Origin: an uncultured Bacillus sp. | GTDB taxonomy: Bacteria > Bacillota > Bacilli > Bacillales > DSM-1321 | NCBI GenBank assembly: GCA_934215995.1 | Contig: CAKQBC010000150.1 | Location: 1-6,231, forward strand | Direction of reading: 5' to 3' | Length of the DNA: 6,231 bases | In this document: piece after piece, positions 1-4,857 of the stretch | Numbering within the stretch: position 1 is the first letter of the stretch | Layout: the number at the start of each line of letters is the position of its first letter | Notes under the pieces: generated by a model | Databases searched by the model: none | What the model was told of the DNA's origin: nothing | The model's input: only the letters and a program-made list of their open reading frames with translations | Made by a program: the position numbers and the translations under genes

Positions 1-139
1 CACATTGGCAGCAAAAGAGCTATTTGTCCACAGGAATAGCCTTCAATACCGAATCGATAAATTCATAGAAAGGACAGGCCTTGATATTCGCTCTTTCCAT
101 GATGCGATGATCGCCTATCTTTCCATTCTCCTGAAATGA
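1..139 (+). CDS. yxkF: C-terminal end of a PucR/CdaR-type transcriptional regulator (5' end outside window)
   Basis: Only the last 45 codons are present, read in the frame starting at base 2 and ending with TGA at 137-139. The peptide runs TLAAKELFVHRNSLQYRI and continues to a C-terminus ending AYLSILLK. This is the typical PucR-family C-terminal helix-turn-helix: a first helix with LAAKELFVH, then the recognition-helix pattern RNSLQYRIDK, then a closing helix. Family members bind DNA near catabolic or transport genes and sense small ligands through their missing N-terminal part, so the ligand cannot be inferred here. In B. subtilis the PucR-like gene yxkF lies directly upstream of msmX in the same direction, and the next gene here is msmX. 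The symbol rests on that synteny plus the family match. Whether this regulator controls msmX is not shown by the sequence. Confidence 0.8.
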   Translation, partial: TLAAKELFVHRNSLQYRIDKFIERTGLDIRSFHDAMIAYLSILLK

Positions 140-168
140 TGCACAAAAACAGCCGCTTTTTTTGTGCA
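140..168. repeat. 10-bp inverted repeat in the yxkF-msmX gap
   Basis: TGCACAAAAA (140-149) is matched perfectly by TTTTTGTGCA (159-168), with a 9-nt loop containing CAGCCGC. It begins directly after the regulator's stop codon. The stem is A/T-rich at the top with GTGCAC at the base, and no T-run follows, so it is not a classical intrinsic terminator. It may be a weak terminator using the T-rich right arm, or an operator for the flanking regulator. The sequence does not decide between these. Confidence 0.5.
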
Positions 169-200
169 CCGAGACCATACAAACAAATCATCCCCGCCTG

Positions 201-220
201 TACAATTGAAAGCATGAACA
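201..220 (+). promoter_or_regulatory. Possible msmX -10 element with an overlapping cre-like (CcpA) site
   Basis: TACAAT at 201-206 is a fair sigma-A -10 box, but no good -35 lies 17 bp upstream (the position reads TACAAA). Directly after it, TGAAAGCATGAACA (207-220) matches the catabolite-responsive element consensus TGWAANCGNTNWCA except at two positions: the G of the central CG and the T two bases later. A cre overlapping the transcription start would be expected to repress when CcpA is active, which would suit a sugar-import ATPase. The loss of the central G makes this tentative. Confidence 0.3.
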
Positions 221-244
221 TATCGTTACTGGAGGGGATTTAGT

Positions 245-1342
245 ATGGCTGAATTACGTTTGGAGAATATCTACAAGATTTATGATAATAAAGTGACAGC
301 AGTCGAGGATTTCAATCTTCATGTCCAAGATAAGGAATTTATCGTTTTCGTAGGGCCTTCCGGATGCGGGAAATCAACTACCCTGCGGATGATTGCCGGG
401 TTGGAGGAAATATCCAAAGGTGATTTCTACATAGACGGAAAACGCGTGAATGATACGCCGCCGAAAGACCGTGACATCGCGATGGTCTTCCAGAACTATG
501 CTCTGTATCCTCATATGACTGTCTATGACAATATGGCCTTTGGCCTGAAGCTCAGGAAAATGCCTAAGGACGAAATAAGGAAACGGGTCGAAGAAGCGGG
601 CAAAATCCTTGGGCTCACGGAATATATGAACCGAAAACCAAAAGCCCTTTCCGGGGGCCAAAGGCAAAGGGTTGCACTGGGACGTGCCATCGTCCGGGAT
701 GCGAAAGTCTTCTTGATGGATGAACCATTATCAAATCTGGATGCGAAACTCCGTGTTCAAATGCGCGCAGAGATCGCTAAGCTGCATAAGCGTTTGAATA
801 CAACGACAATCTATGTTACCCATGACCAAACAGAGGCGATGACAATGGCCAGCCGCCTTGTCGTAATGAAAGACGGCATCATCCAGCAAATCGGCACGCC
901 TAAAGAAGTATATGAAAATCCGGAAAATGTTTTCGTAGGAGGATTCATCGGTTCTCCGGCCATGAACTTCCTGGAAGGAAAACTTGAAGACGGCTTCGTT
1001 CAATTCAAGGAAACGAAACTTTCAATTCCGGAAGGGAAAATGAAAATGCTCCGCGACCAGAAATATATCGGCAAAGATATTATCCTGGGCGTCCGTCCTG
1101 AGGATTTCCATGATGAGCCTGTGTTCATCGAGTCGTCTCCAGGAACTACAATAACGGCCGATATCGATGTTTCTGAACTGACCGGTTCGGAATTCATGCT
1201 CTACTCCTCAATTGAAGGCCAAACGTTCGTGGCAAAAGTTGACGCACGCAACGAGGTCCATGCAGGAGATCGGATGCAATTGGCAATTGATATGAACAAG
1301 GTCCACTTCTTTGATAAAGATACAGAGCAGCGAATCAGATAA
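245..1342 (+). CDS. msmX: MsmX-type ATP-binding subunit of carbohydrate ABC importers
   Basis: This cytoplasmic ATPase powers CUT1-family sugar importers by docking on membrane permease pairs. In B. subtilis MsmX serves several oligosaccharide systems encoded elsewhere. The protein is 365 aa, the same length as B. subtilis MsmX. Visible motifs in order are Walker A GPSGCGKST (37-45), Q-loop glutamine at 83 (VFQNYALYPH), ABC signature LSGGQ (135-139), Walker B VFLMDE (155-160), D-loop SNLDA (163-167) and the switch histidine H193 in VTHDQTEAMT. The rest, from about 240, fits the C-terminal TOBE/OB regulatory domain of UgpC/MalK-like ATPases. The ATG at 245 has a strong GGAGGGG (231-237) about 7 nt upstream. 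No permease or binding-protein gene is adjacent, consistent with an orphan, shared ATPase. A terminator follows directly. The close relative UgpC cannot be excluded by motifs alone; synteny with the yxkF-like gene supports MsmX. Confidence 0.95.
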   Translation: MAELRLENIYKIYDNKVTAVEDFNLHVQDKEFIVFVGPSGCGKSTTLRMIAGLEEISKGDFYIDGKRVNDTPPKDRDIAMVFQNYALYPHMTVYDNMAFGLKLRKMPKDEIRKRVEEAGKILGLTEYMNRKPKALSGGQRQRVALGRAIVRDAKVFLMDEPLSNLDAKLRVQMRAEIAKLHKRLNTTTIYVTHDQTEAMTMASRLVVMKDGIIQQIGTPKEVYENPENVFVGGFIGSPAMNFLEGKLEDGFVQFKETKLSIPEGKMKMLRDQKYIGKDIILGVRPEDFHDEPVFIESSPGTTITADIDVSELTGSEFMLYSSIEGQTFVAKVDARNEVHAGDRMQLAIDMNKVHFFDKDTEQRIR

Positions 1343-1380
1343 TTGAACCTTTTGTAAAGAAATAACGATTTTCCCTTAAG

Positions 1381-1416
1381 CCGGGCCCGCTCCCCAAATC
1401 GGACCCGGTTCTTTTC
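1381..1416 (+). terminator. Intrinsic terminator of msmX
   Basis: CCGGGCCCG (1381-1389) pairs with CGGACCCGG (1400-1408) with one internal mismatch and a 10-nt loop. The T-rich run TTCTTTTC (1409-1416) follows. It lies 38 nt after the msmX stop and should end that single-gene transcript. Confidence 0.85.
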
Positions 1417-1648
1417 TATGCCCTGAAACAAACTCCCCGCAGCCGAGTATTTATCTTTTTTTCAGATAGATGCATATAAACAATTGTCCTTCTCGAAAAA
1501 ATTAAAGTCATATTACACATTTTCACATTTCTTGCAACCCGGGACCTATACGTTTATCCACACCCTATTACGTGAATAAGAGTTCTATACCTGCTTCGCC
1601 ACATGCCCTAGGACATTCAGCTTATCATCAGATGAGTAAACATATAAT
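1417..1648. other. Intergenic stretch, no gene seen
   Basis: This gap between the msmX terminator and the next ribosome binding site is A/T-rich with many stops in all frames. A GTG-initiated extension of the downstream gene begins at 1572 but has no ribosome binding site and shows no conserved character. No confident sigma-A promoter is visible. TTGCAA at 1532-1537 is the best -35-like string, but the matching -10 position (TATCCA, 1555-1560) is poor. Confidence 0.5.
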
Positions 1649-1653
1649 GGGAG
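1649..1653 (+). promoter_or_regulatory. Ribosome binding site choosing the start at 1662
   Basis: GGGAG at 1649-1653 lies 8 nt before the ATG at 1662. The upstream alternatives (GTG at 1572, ATG at 1632) have no purine-rich site, so this decides the start. Confidence 0.7.
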
Positions 1654-1661
1654 CGATAATC

Positions 1662-1907
1662 ATGGCAAACAAAACTACAAGAAAAGTGCTGGTTTTCATC
1701 ATGCTTAAAATACAGATGTTCTGTGTGGGATTGAGTGTTTTTCTGTCTGTCTACCACTTCAATCTCATGAAAGAACATATCCTGTACTATCCACTCGGTA
1801 CATTCTCTATTCTATTGATCATGTTGTCACTGACGCCTCTCCCTTCATTCAGGGAACAGGCATATATTGACAGCGTGGCAACCCAAAGCGAAAGCCGGAA
1901 AGCGTAA
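1662..1907 (+). CDS. Small membrane protein of unknown function, two predicted helices
   Basis: I do not recognise this 81-aa protein. It opens with a short basic segment (MANKTTRK), followed by a hydrophobic stretch at about 9-31, a polar linker with HFNLMKEH (32-39), a second hydrophobic stretch at about 41-60 ending in TPLP, and a hydrophilic tail rich in Ser, Glu and Arg. The positive N-terminus would favour both ends being cytoplasmic in a hairpin topology. The start at 1662 is chosen for its GGGAG ribosome binding site; reading could extend in frame to a GTG at 1572 but without support. The gene stands alone between the msmX terminator and the bidirectional terminator it shares with fumC. 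The presence of a good ribosome binding site, two plausible membrane spans and a terminator argues that it is real. No function can be assigned. Confidence 0.6.
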   Translation: MANKTTRKVLVFIMLKIQMFCVGLSVFLSVYHFNLMKEHILYYPLGTFSILLIMLSLTPLPSFREQAYIDSVATQSESRKA

Positions 1908-1935
1908 AGGCCAGAACCTCCATCCTCGCTTTCTA

Positions 1936-1972
1936 ATGAAAAGAAGCCTGCAGACAGCAGGCTTCTTTTCAT
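1936..1972. terminator. Bidirectional terminator between the small membrane protein gene and fumC
   Basis: ATGAAAAGAAGCCTGC (1936-1951) and its perfect reverse complement (1957-1972) form a 16-bp stem with the 5-nt loop AGACA. The G/C-rich upper stem (GCCTGC) is followed by TTCTTTT on either strand, because the lower stem is A-rich on one arm and T-rich on the other. It lies 28 nt after the plus-strand stop and 13 nt after the fumC stop on the other strand, so it can end both convergent transcripts. Confidence 0.9.
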
Positions 1973-1985
1973 TACTTATCCAATT

Positions 1986-3356
1986 TCAGACCATGTTTTC
2001 AGGCTTCATAATTTCATCCATTTCTTCTTCGCTGACATATCCCAGCTTGAGGGCAGCCGCCTTCAATGTCGTATTTTCCTGGTATGCAAGTTTGGCAATT
2101 TCAGCCGCCTTTTCATAACCAATGTACGGATTTAGAGCCGTCACCAGCATCAAAGAATTATTCAGGTAGTCATTGATTGCTTTTTCCTCAGCTTCCAGTC
2201 CTGCAAGACAATTCCTGATAAAAGAAGAAAGCCCATCGCTTAAGAGGGTCACTGATTGAAGGAAATTGTAAACAATCACAGGCTTGAAAACATTCAGTTG
2301 AAAATTGCCCTGGCTCGCTGCAATTGAAATGGCAGTATCATTCCCGATCACCTGGGCCGCAATCATGGTCACAGCTTCCGATTGGGTCGGATTCACCTTG
2401 CCGGGCATAATCGAGCTTCCTGGTTCATTGGCCGGTATTTTCAGCTCCCCTATTCCGCAACGCGGCCCGCTTCCCAACCAGCGTATATCGTTCGCTATTT
2501 TCATCGTATTGGCCGCCAGCCCTTTAATCGCACCATGGACATATGTAAAAGCATCGTGGCTCGTCAAAGCATGAAACTTATTCGATGAGCTTTCAAACGG
2601 ATAAGCTGTCATATGTTCAAGCTCCCCGGCGACCCTTTCCCCGAACTCCGGATGGGCATTGATCCCCGTTCCGACAGCGGTTCCTCCGATAGCAAGCTTC
2701 AGGAATGCCCGTGAACTTTCAGCAATCATCCTATCGCTTTCTTCAACCATCGCTCTCCAGCCGCTAATTTCCTGGCCCAGCGTCAAAGGCGTCGCGTCCT
2801 GAAGATGTGTCCGCCCTATTTTGACTATATGGGAAAATGCTTCTTCCTTCTCTTTCAGCACTTCTGTAAAATGCTTCAGGACGGGGAGCAGCTTTTCCTG
2901 GACAGCGATGTAAGAAGCGATATGCATAGCAGTCGGAAAAGAATCGTTCGAGCTTTGCCCCTTATTGACATCATCATTCGGATGAATTTTTTCTTCACTG
3001 CCTCTTTCCTTCAAGAAACGGTTTCCTTTGAATGCGATTACTTCATTCAAATTCATATTTGTCTGCGTTCCGCTTCCGGTTTGCCAGACGGATAACGGAA
3101 AATGCCCATCCAGATCTCCCCTGACGATTTCCTCGCAAACTGCCTGGATTGCATCAGCCTTGGCCTCAGATAGCAGGCCCAGCTCATGATTGACCTTGGC
3201 CGCTGCACTTTTCAGCATTGCATAAGCTGTGATCAGCTCCTTAGGCATCGTTTCCCAGCCAATATTGAAGTTCCTCCTGCTTCTCTCCGTTTGCGCTCCC
3301 CAGTATTTGTCCCCGGGAACCTGTATTTCTCCCATTGAATCTTTCTCAATCCTCAT
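1986..3356 (-). CDS. fumC: Class II fumarate hydratase (fumarase C / CitG)
   Basis: Fumarase catalyses the reversible hydration of fumarate to L-malate in the TCA cycle. Class II enzymes are iron-independent cytoplasmic homotetramers. The 456-aa protein is close to the usual length (B. subtilis CitG 462 aa) and appears complete. Landmarks are the N-terminal [19 protein letters not shown] (8-26), [10 protein letters not shown] (93-102), [21 protein letters not shown] (125-145), [16 protein letters not shown] (181-196) with the catalytic-site histidine H184, and the superfamily signature [11 protein letters not shown] (313-323), whose second serine (S315) lies at the catalytic-base position. 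These motifs fit fumarase rather than aspartase or argininosuccinate lyase. The ATG is preceded on the minus strand by GGAGGAGG with a 7-nt spacer. It is a single-gene unit: a terminator of the upstream minus-strand microprotein lies before it and the bidirectional hairpin after it. A weak promoter is possible at 3379-3409. Confidence 0.97.
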   Translation of the reverse strand: MRIEKDSMGEIQVPGDKYWGAQTERSRRNFNIGWETMPKELITAYAMLKSAAAKVNHELGLLSEAKADAIQAVCEEIVRGDLDGHFPLSVWQTGSGTQTNMNLNEVIAFKGNRFLKERGSEEKIHPNDDVNKGQSSNDSFPTAMHIASYIAVQEKLLPVLKHFTEVLKEKEEAFSHIVKIGRTHLQDATPLTLGQEISGWRAMVEESDRMIAESSRAFLKLAIGGTAVGTGINAHPEFGERVAGELEHMTAYPFESSSNKFHALTSHDAFTYVHGAIKGLAANTMKIANDIRWLGSGPRCGIGELKIPANEPGSSIMPGKVNPTQSEAVTMIAAQVIGNDTAISIAASQGNFQLNVFKPVIVYNFLQSVTLLSDGLSSFIRNCLAGLEAEEKAINDYLNNSLMLVTALNPYIGYEKAAEIAKLAYQENTTLKAAALKLGYVSEEEMDEIMKPENMV

Positions 3357-3378
3357 TAAAACGCCTCCTCCAGATAGA

Positions 3379-3409
3379 TATATATTTTCCCTTTACCCTT
3401 TTTGACCAA
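3379..3409 (-). promoter_or_regulatory. Weak candidate fumC promoter
   Basis: On the minus strand TTGGTC (complement of 3404-3409) could be a -35 and TATATA (3379-3384) a -10, separated by a long 19-bp spacer. Both match the sigma-A consensus only partly. It is the best candidate in the short gap between the upstream terminator and the fumC ribosome binding site, where a promoter is expected. Confidence 0.3.
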
Positions 3410-3429
3410 TATTTCACCTATCCGGCGGC

Positions 3430-3466
3430 AAAAAAATAACGCAGGGGCAACATCCGTCCCCCTGCG
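3430..3466 (-). terminator. Terminator of the 31-aa membrane microprotein gene
   Basis: On the minus strand CGCAGGGG (complement of 3459-3466) pairs with CCCCTGCG (complement of 3440-3447), an 8-bp G/C-rich stem with an 11-nt loop. TTATTTTTTT follows (complement of 3430-3439). It starts 10 nt after the microprotein stop and separates that gene from fumC. Confidence 0.9.
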
Positions 3467-3476
3467 CCAATCATAA

Positions 3477-3572
3477 TCATTCCAATTCCGTAAAGTACGT
3501 ATATCCTATGAAAAACAAAAGGGTGATGATGCTTGCAATTGCAAGAGTAGGTGCCAATAATTCCGGTTCCAT
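3477..3572 (-). CDS. 31-aa single-helix membrane microprotein
   Basis: On the minus strand an ATG at 3572-3570 opens a 31-codon frame ending in TGA at 3479-3477. The peptide starts MEPELLAPTLAIASIITLL, continues with FFIGYTYF and ends TELE. It has an acidic N-terminus, one hydrophobic helix at about residues 7-25 and an acidic tail. AGGGGGT lies about 7 nt before the ATG, a strong ribosome binding site, and a good intrinsic terminator follows 10 nt after the stop. This tidy architecture argues for a translated gene despite its small size. I do not recognise the family. Membrane microproteins of this size in Bacillus often modulate a larger membrane complex, but no partner is indicated here. 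An operator-like dyad lies about 48-79 nt upstream of the start. Confidence 0.65.
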   Translation of the reverse strand: MEPELLAPTLAIASIITLLFFIGYTYFTELE

Positions 3573-3807
3573 TTTGAATACCCCCTATGTATGATTGCTT
3601 TCTATTGTAAAAATAACACATGCAGTTTCCACATTACGGAAACATTTGCATATATTCGGTGAAATGTACGTGAACTTTTTGCGAACGGTCTGCTTCATCC
3701 TAAGTGTTACGCAGAAATAAACCTTTTCCGCAGTCTCCCTCTCTATATGTCCACCAGGATAGAAACACAAATAATCCATTCTATAAAAATCAAAAAAAAT
3801 AATCATA
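3573..3807. other. Divergent intergenic region
   Basis: This gap separates the minus-strand microprotein from the plus-strand HPr-like gene, so it should hold promoters in both directions. For the minus strand, TACAAT (complement of 3604-3609) is a plausible -10, with GTGGAA (complement of 3627-3632) as a weak -35 at a 17-bp spacing. A dyad at 3620-3651 overlaps that -35. A minus-strand open frame at 3585-3821 has no ribosome binding site and is not believed. The remainder is A/T-rich with no recognised element. Confidence 0.45.
3620..3651. repeat. Operator-like imperfect palindrome upstream of the 31-aa gene
   Basis: GTTTCC (3625-3630) and GGAAAC (3638-3643) are inverted around the 7-bp centre ACATTAC. 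The symmetry continues outward as ATGCA (3620-3624) and TGCAT (3647-3651), with three extra bases on the right arm. The dyad overlaps the possible -35 region of the minus-strand microprotein gene, so a repressor or activator site is plausible. The cognate regulator is unknown. Confidence 0.45.
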
Positions 3808-3833
3808 GTTTTGATATCCACTACTCTGGGTAA
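3808..3833 (+). promoter_or_regulatory. Candidate sigma-B (general stress) promoter
   Basis: GTTTTG (3808-3813), a 14-bp spacer and GGGTAA (3828-3833) resemble the B. subtilis sigma-B pattern GTTTAA-N12-15-GGGTAT. The -35 differs at two positions and the -10 at one. It would start transcription near 3840, leaving a leader of about 50 nt before the ATG at 3892. A perfect TATAAT at 3853-3858 lies downstream but has no -35 partner. Confidence 0.5.
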
Positions 3834-3891
3834 AAACAGGATACATCAAACTTATAATCTAAATTGACATTATTCAAAGGGGTTTTAAAAA

Positions 3892-4203
3892 ATGGAAAAA
3901 CAAATCATGGCAAAAGATGTTACATTTCAAGAAATACTTCCAATACAAGATATCATCAGCTTCTATAGAGAAATCAAATCCTGGGGCGGACAAGTATTCA
4001 TGATCCAGAACAGAAAAATGGTTTCTTGCAGCAATCTGCCAAAAATGATCGCCTACATGCTCGTAATCGATCCAGACAAACCGGTCAAACTGATTCTTGA
4101 AGGCGAAAATACTGAGTACATGGCGGAACATTTTGAGGAAATACTCAAAATCAATAAAGAAAAAGCCGGAAGATATCCATTACTGCAGGCAGCAAGTGAG
4201 TAA
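3892..4203 (+). CDS. HPr-like small protein lacking the phosphorylatable histidine (tentative)
   Basis: The protein is 103 aa, acidic to neutral and without a signal peptide or membrane span, so probably cytoplasmic. By eye, residues about 17-87 align with the HPr/Crh fold. DIISFYREIKSWGGQVFMIQ matches helix 1 and strand 2, SNLPKMIAYML takes the place of the KSIMGVMSLG helix, VKLILEGEN matches the strand ITISASGAD, and TEYMAEHFEEIL matches the last helix. The GIHARPA loop carrying the PTS-phosphorylated His15 of HPr is replaced by about EILPIQD, and the regulatory Ser46 position is about Asn, with a serine two residues before. If the fold is right, this is not a phosphocarrier but a diverged relative with a binding or regulatory role. 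The start at 3892 has AAGGGG (3877-3882) 9 nt upstream; ATG at 3907 is less well placed. The candidate sigma-B promoter suggests stress induction. The gene may be co-transcribed with the microprotein at 4338, as no convincing terminator separates them. The coding call is firm; the family call is not. Confidence 0.75.
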   Translation: MEKQIMAKDVTFQEILPIQDIISFYREIKSWGGQVFMIQNRKMVSCSNLPKMIAYMLVIDPDKPVKLILEGENTEYMAEHFEEILKINKEKAGRYPLLQAASE

Positions 4204-4321
4204 AAATCCCGGAAGGATTGAAGAGCGGATTTTACCCGCTTGGCCTTGCTGATGAAGAAAACCGGGCTATTTATCTCCCGGCGCTGCATGCGGAAATGTT
4301 TTATTGGAATAGAAAGAGGAT

Positions 4322-4330
4322 GAGGGAGGG
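4322..4330 (+). promoter_or_regulatory. Ribosome binding site choosing the start at 4338
   Basis: GAGGGAGGG ends 7 nt before the ATG at 4338. The longer in-frame alternative starts with TTG at 4218, only 1 nt after GGAAGG and so badly spaced. ATG at 4320 lies directly against its purine run. Confidence 0.7.
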
Positions 4331-4337
4331 ATTCTGG

Positions 4338-4409
4338 ATGGTAAGAACTATCTTAATGATCATAGGTGCCATTGTTGTCATCGGTGCTGTCATAAATTTT
4401 GTATTCTAA
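4338..4409 (+). CDS. 23-aa hydrophobic membrane microprotein
   Basis: A 23-codon frame begins MVRTILMIIGAIVVIGAVIN and ends FVF. It is almost wholly hydrophobic after the single Arg at position 3, so it should form one membrane helix with the N-terminus inside. A strong GAGGGAGGG ribosome binding site and a terminator beginning 4 nt after the stop frame it tightly. The same frame is open upstream to 4218 (another 40 codons ending NRKRMREGFW), so a longer protein of 63 aa starting at a TTG is possible but poorly supported. The family is not recognised. It may be transcribed with the HPr-like gene 134 nt upstream. A toxin-like or complex-modulating role is conceivable for such peptides, but nothing here selects one. 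Confidence 0.55.
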   Translation: MVRTILMIIGAIVVIGAVINFVF

Positions 4410-4412
4410 CAC

Positions 4413-4437
4413 AAAGCAGCCGCTCGGCTGCTTTTTC
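4413..4437 (+). terminator. Intrinsic terminator after the 23-aa gene
   Basis: AAAGCAGCC (4413-4421) pairs perfectly with GGCTGCTTT (4426-4434) around the loop GCTC, and the T-tract continues to 4436. It ends the unit that starts at the HPr-like gene or at the microprotein. Confidence 0.92.
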
Positions 4438-4857
4438 TATGCTCAAATGGCTTTTAAGAAAGAAGTCCAGGTTATTCTCTCGCCAAATATCCCATTCAAG
4501 TATGCTTATTCTATCTTTCCCTCAGGCAATTCCTTTGTCCCTACTCAATAACTATGTTTCCTCTCAAATGTTGTGTGCCAGACATATTCTTTTTCTCTAG
4601 ACCCACACGAAATCGATTTGTTATTCTTATAATGCAAACATAGCCAGTCTGATCGCCTTGCATAAATAGCAGCTGCCGCTTACGCTTACATCTAGCCAGG
4701 CATGCTGAAAAGAGGCGATATTTTCGGCGCACCGGAAATGGGGCCTTATTTGTATGGCCTGAATTTGAACGAGCCTATCGGCTATGTCTGGCAATGATTC
4801 AATCTAACTCTATGTATTTACAAAACTCTATTACTTTCCTGTACTGGGGGGCTTCTT
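4438..4857. other. Long intergenic region before mneP, possibly decayed
   Basis: These 420 bp carry no full gene. The first 260 bp are A/T-rich with frequent stops in all frames. A TATAAT at 4628-4633 has no -35. A coding-like fragment lies at 4702-4797. TTTACA (4817-4822) with TGTACT (4840-4845) looks like a promoter, but it would start transcription at or past the mneP ribosome binding site. No MntR-type box or yybP-ykoY manganese riboswitch could be recognised upstream of mneP. Confidence 0.5.
4702..4797 (+). pseudogene. Codon-like 31-aa fragment, possible gene remnant
   Basis: From an ATG at 4702 the frame reads MLKRGDIFGAPEMGPYLYGL, continues NLNEPIGYVWQ and stops at TGA 4795-4797. The composition is protein-like (Gly, Pro, aromatic residues, balanced charges) and the codons resemble those of neighbouring genes, unlike the A/T-rich DNA just upstream. 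There is an in-frame TAG at 4693-4695 and no usable ribosome binding site. This suggests the C-terminal relic of a lost gene, or chance. I do not recognise the parent family. Confidence 0.3.

Noticed and set aside
1424..1450. TGAAAC followed by CGAGTAT, resembling a sigma-W promoter
   Set aside because: The spacer is only about 14 bp and the -10 lacks CGTA; ECF promoters need about 16-17 bp.
1572..1661. GTG-started 30-codon N-terminal extension of the 81-aa membrane protein
   Set aside because: No ribosome binding site before 1572, and a well-spaced GGGAG precedes the internal ATG at 1662.
3585..3821. Minus-strand open frame of 78 codons in the divergent gap
   Set aside because: No ribosome binding site, implausible composition for a gene, and it covers the promoter region of both neighbours.
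3853..3858. Perfect TATAAT upstream of the HPr-like gene
   Set aside because: Nothing resembling TTGACA lies 16-18 bp upstream and there is no extended -10 TG; A/T-rich DNA gives such hexamers often.
4203..4234. AAAATCC / GGATTTT inverted repeat just after the HPr-like gene as a terminator
   Set aside because: Only 7 bp, A/T-rich, with a 17-nt loop and no downstream T-tract.
4541..4732. Minus-strand open frame of 63 codons in the gap before mneP
   Set aside because: Starts with GTG without a ribosome binding site; Arg/Cys-rich composition typical of chance frames.
4817..4845. TTTACA-N17-TGTACT as an mneP promoter
   Set aside because: Transcription would begin near 4852, after the GGGGGG ribosome binding site at 4846-4851, leaving a near-leaderless message.
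4600..4857. yybP-ykoY manganese riboswitch or MntR box upstream of mneP
   Set aside because: Looked for because mneP-type genes can be Mn-regulated; neither the conserved riboswitch strings nor an MntR-like palindrome could be found by eye.
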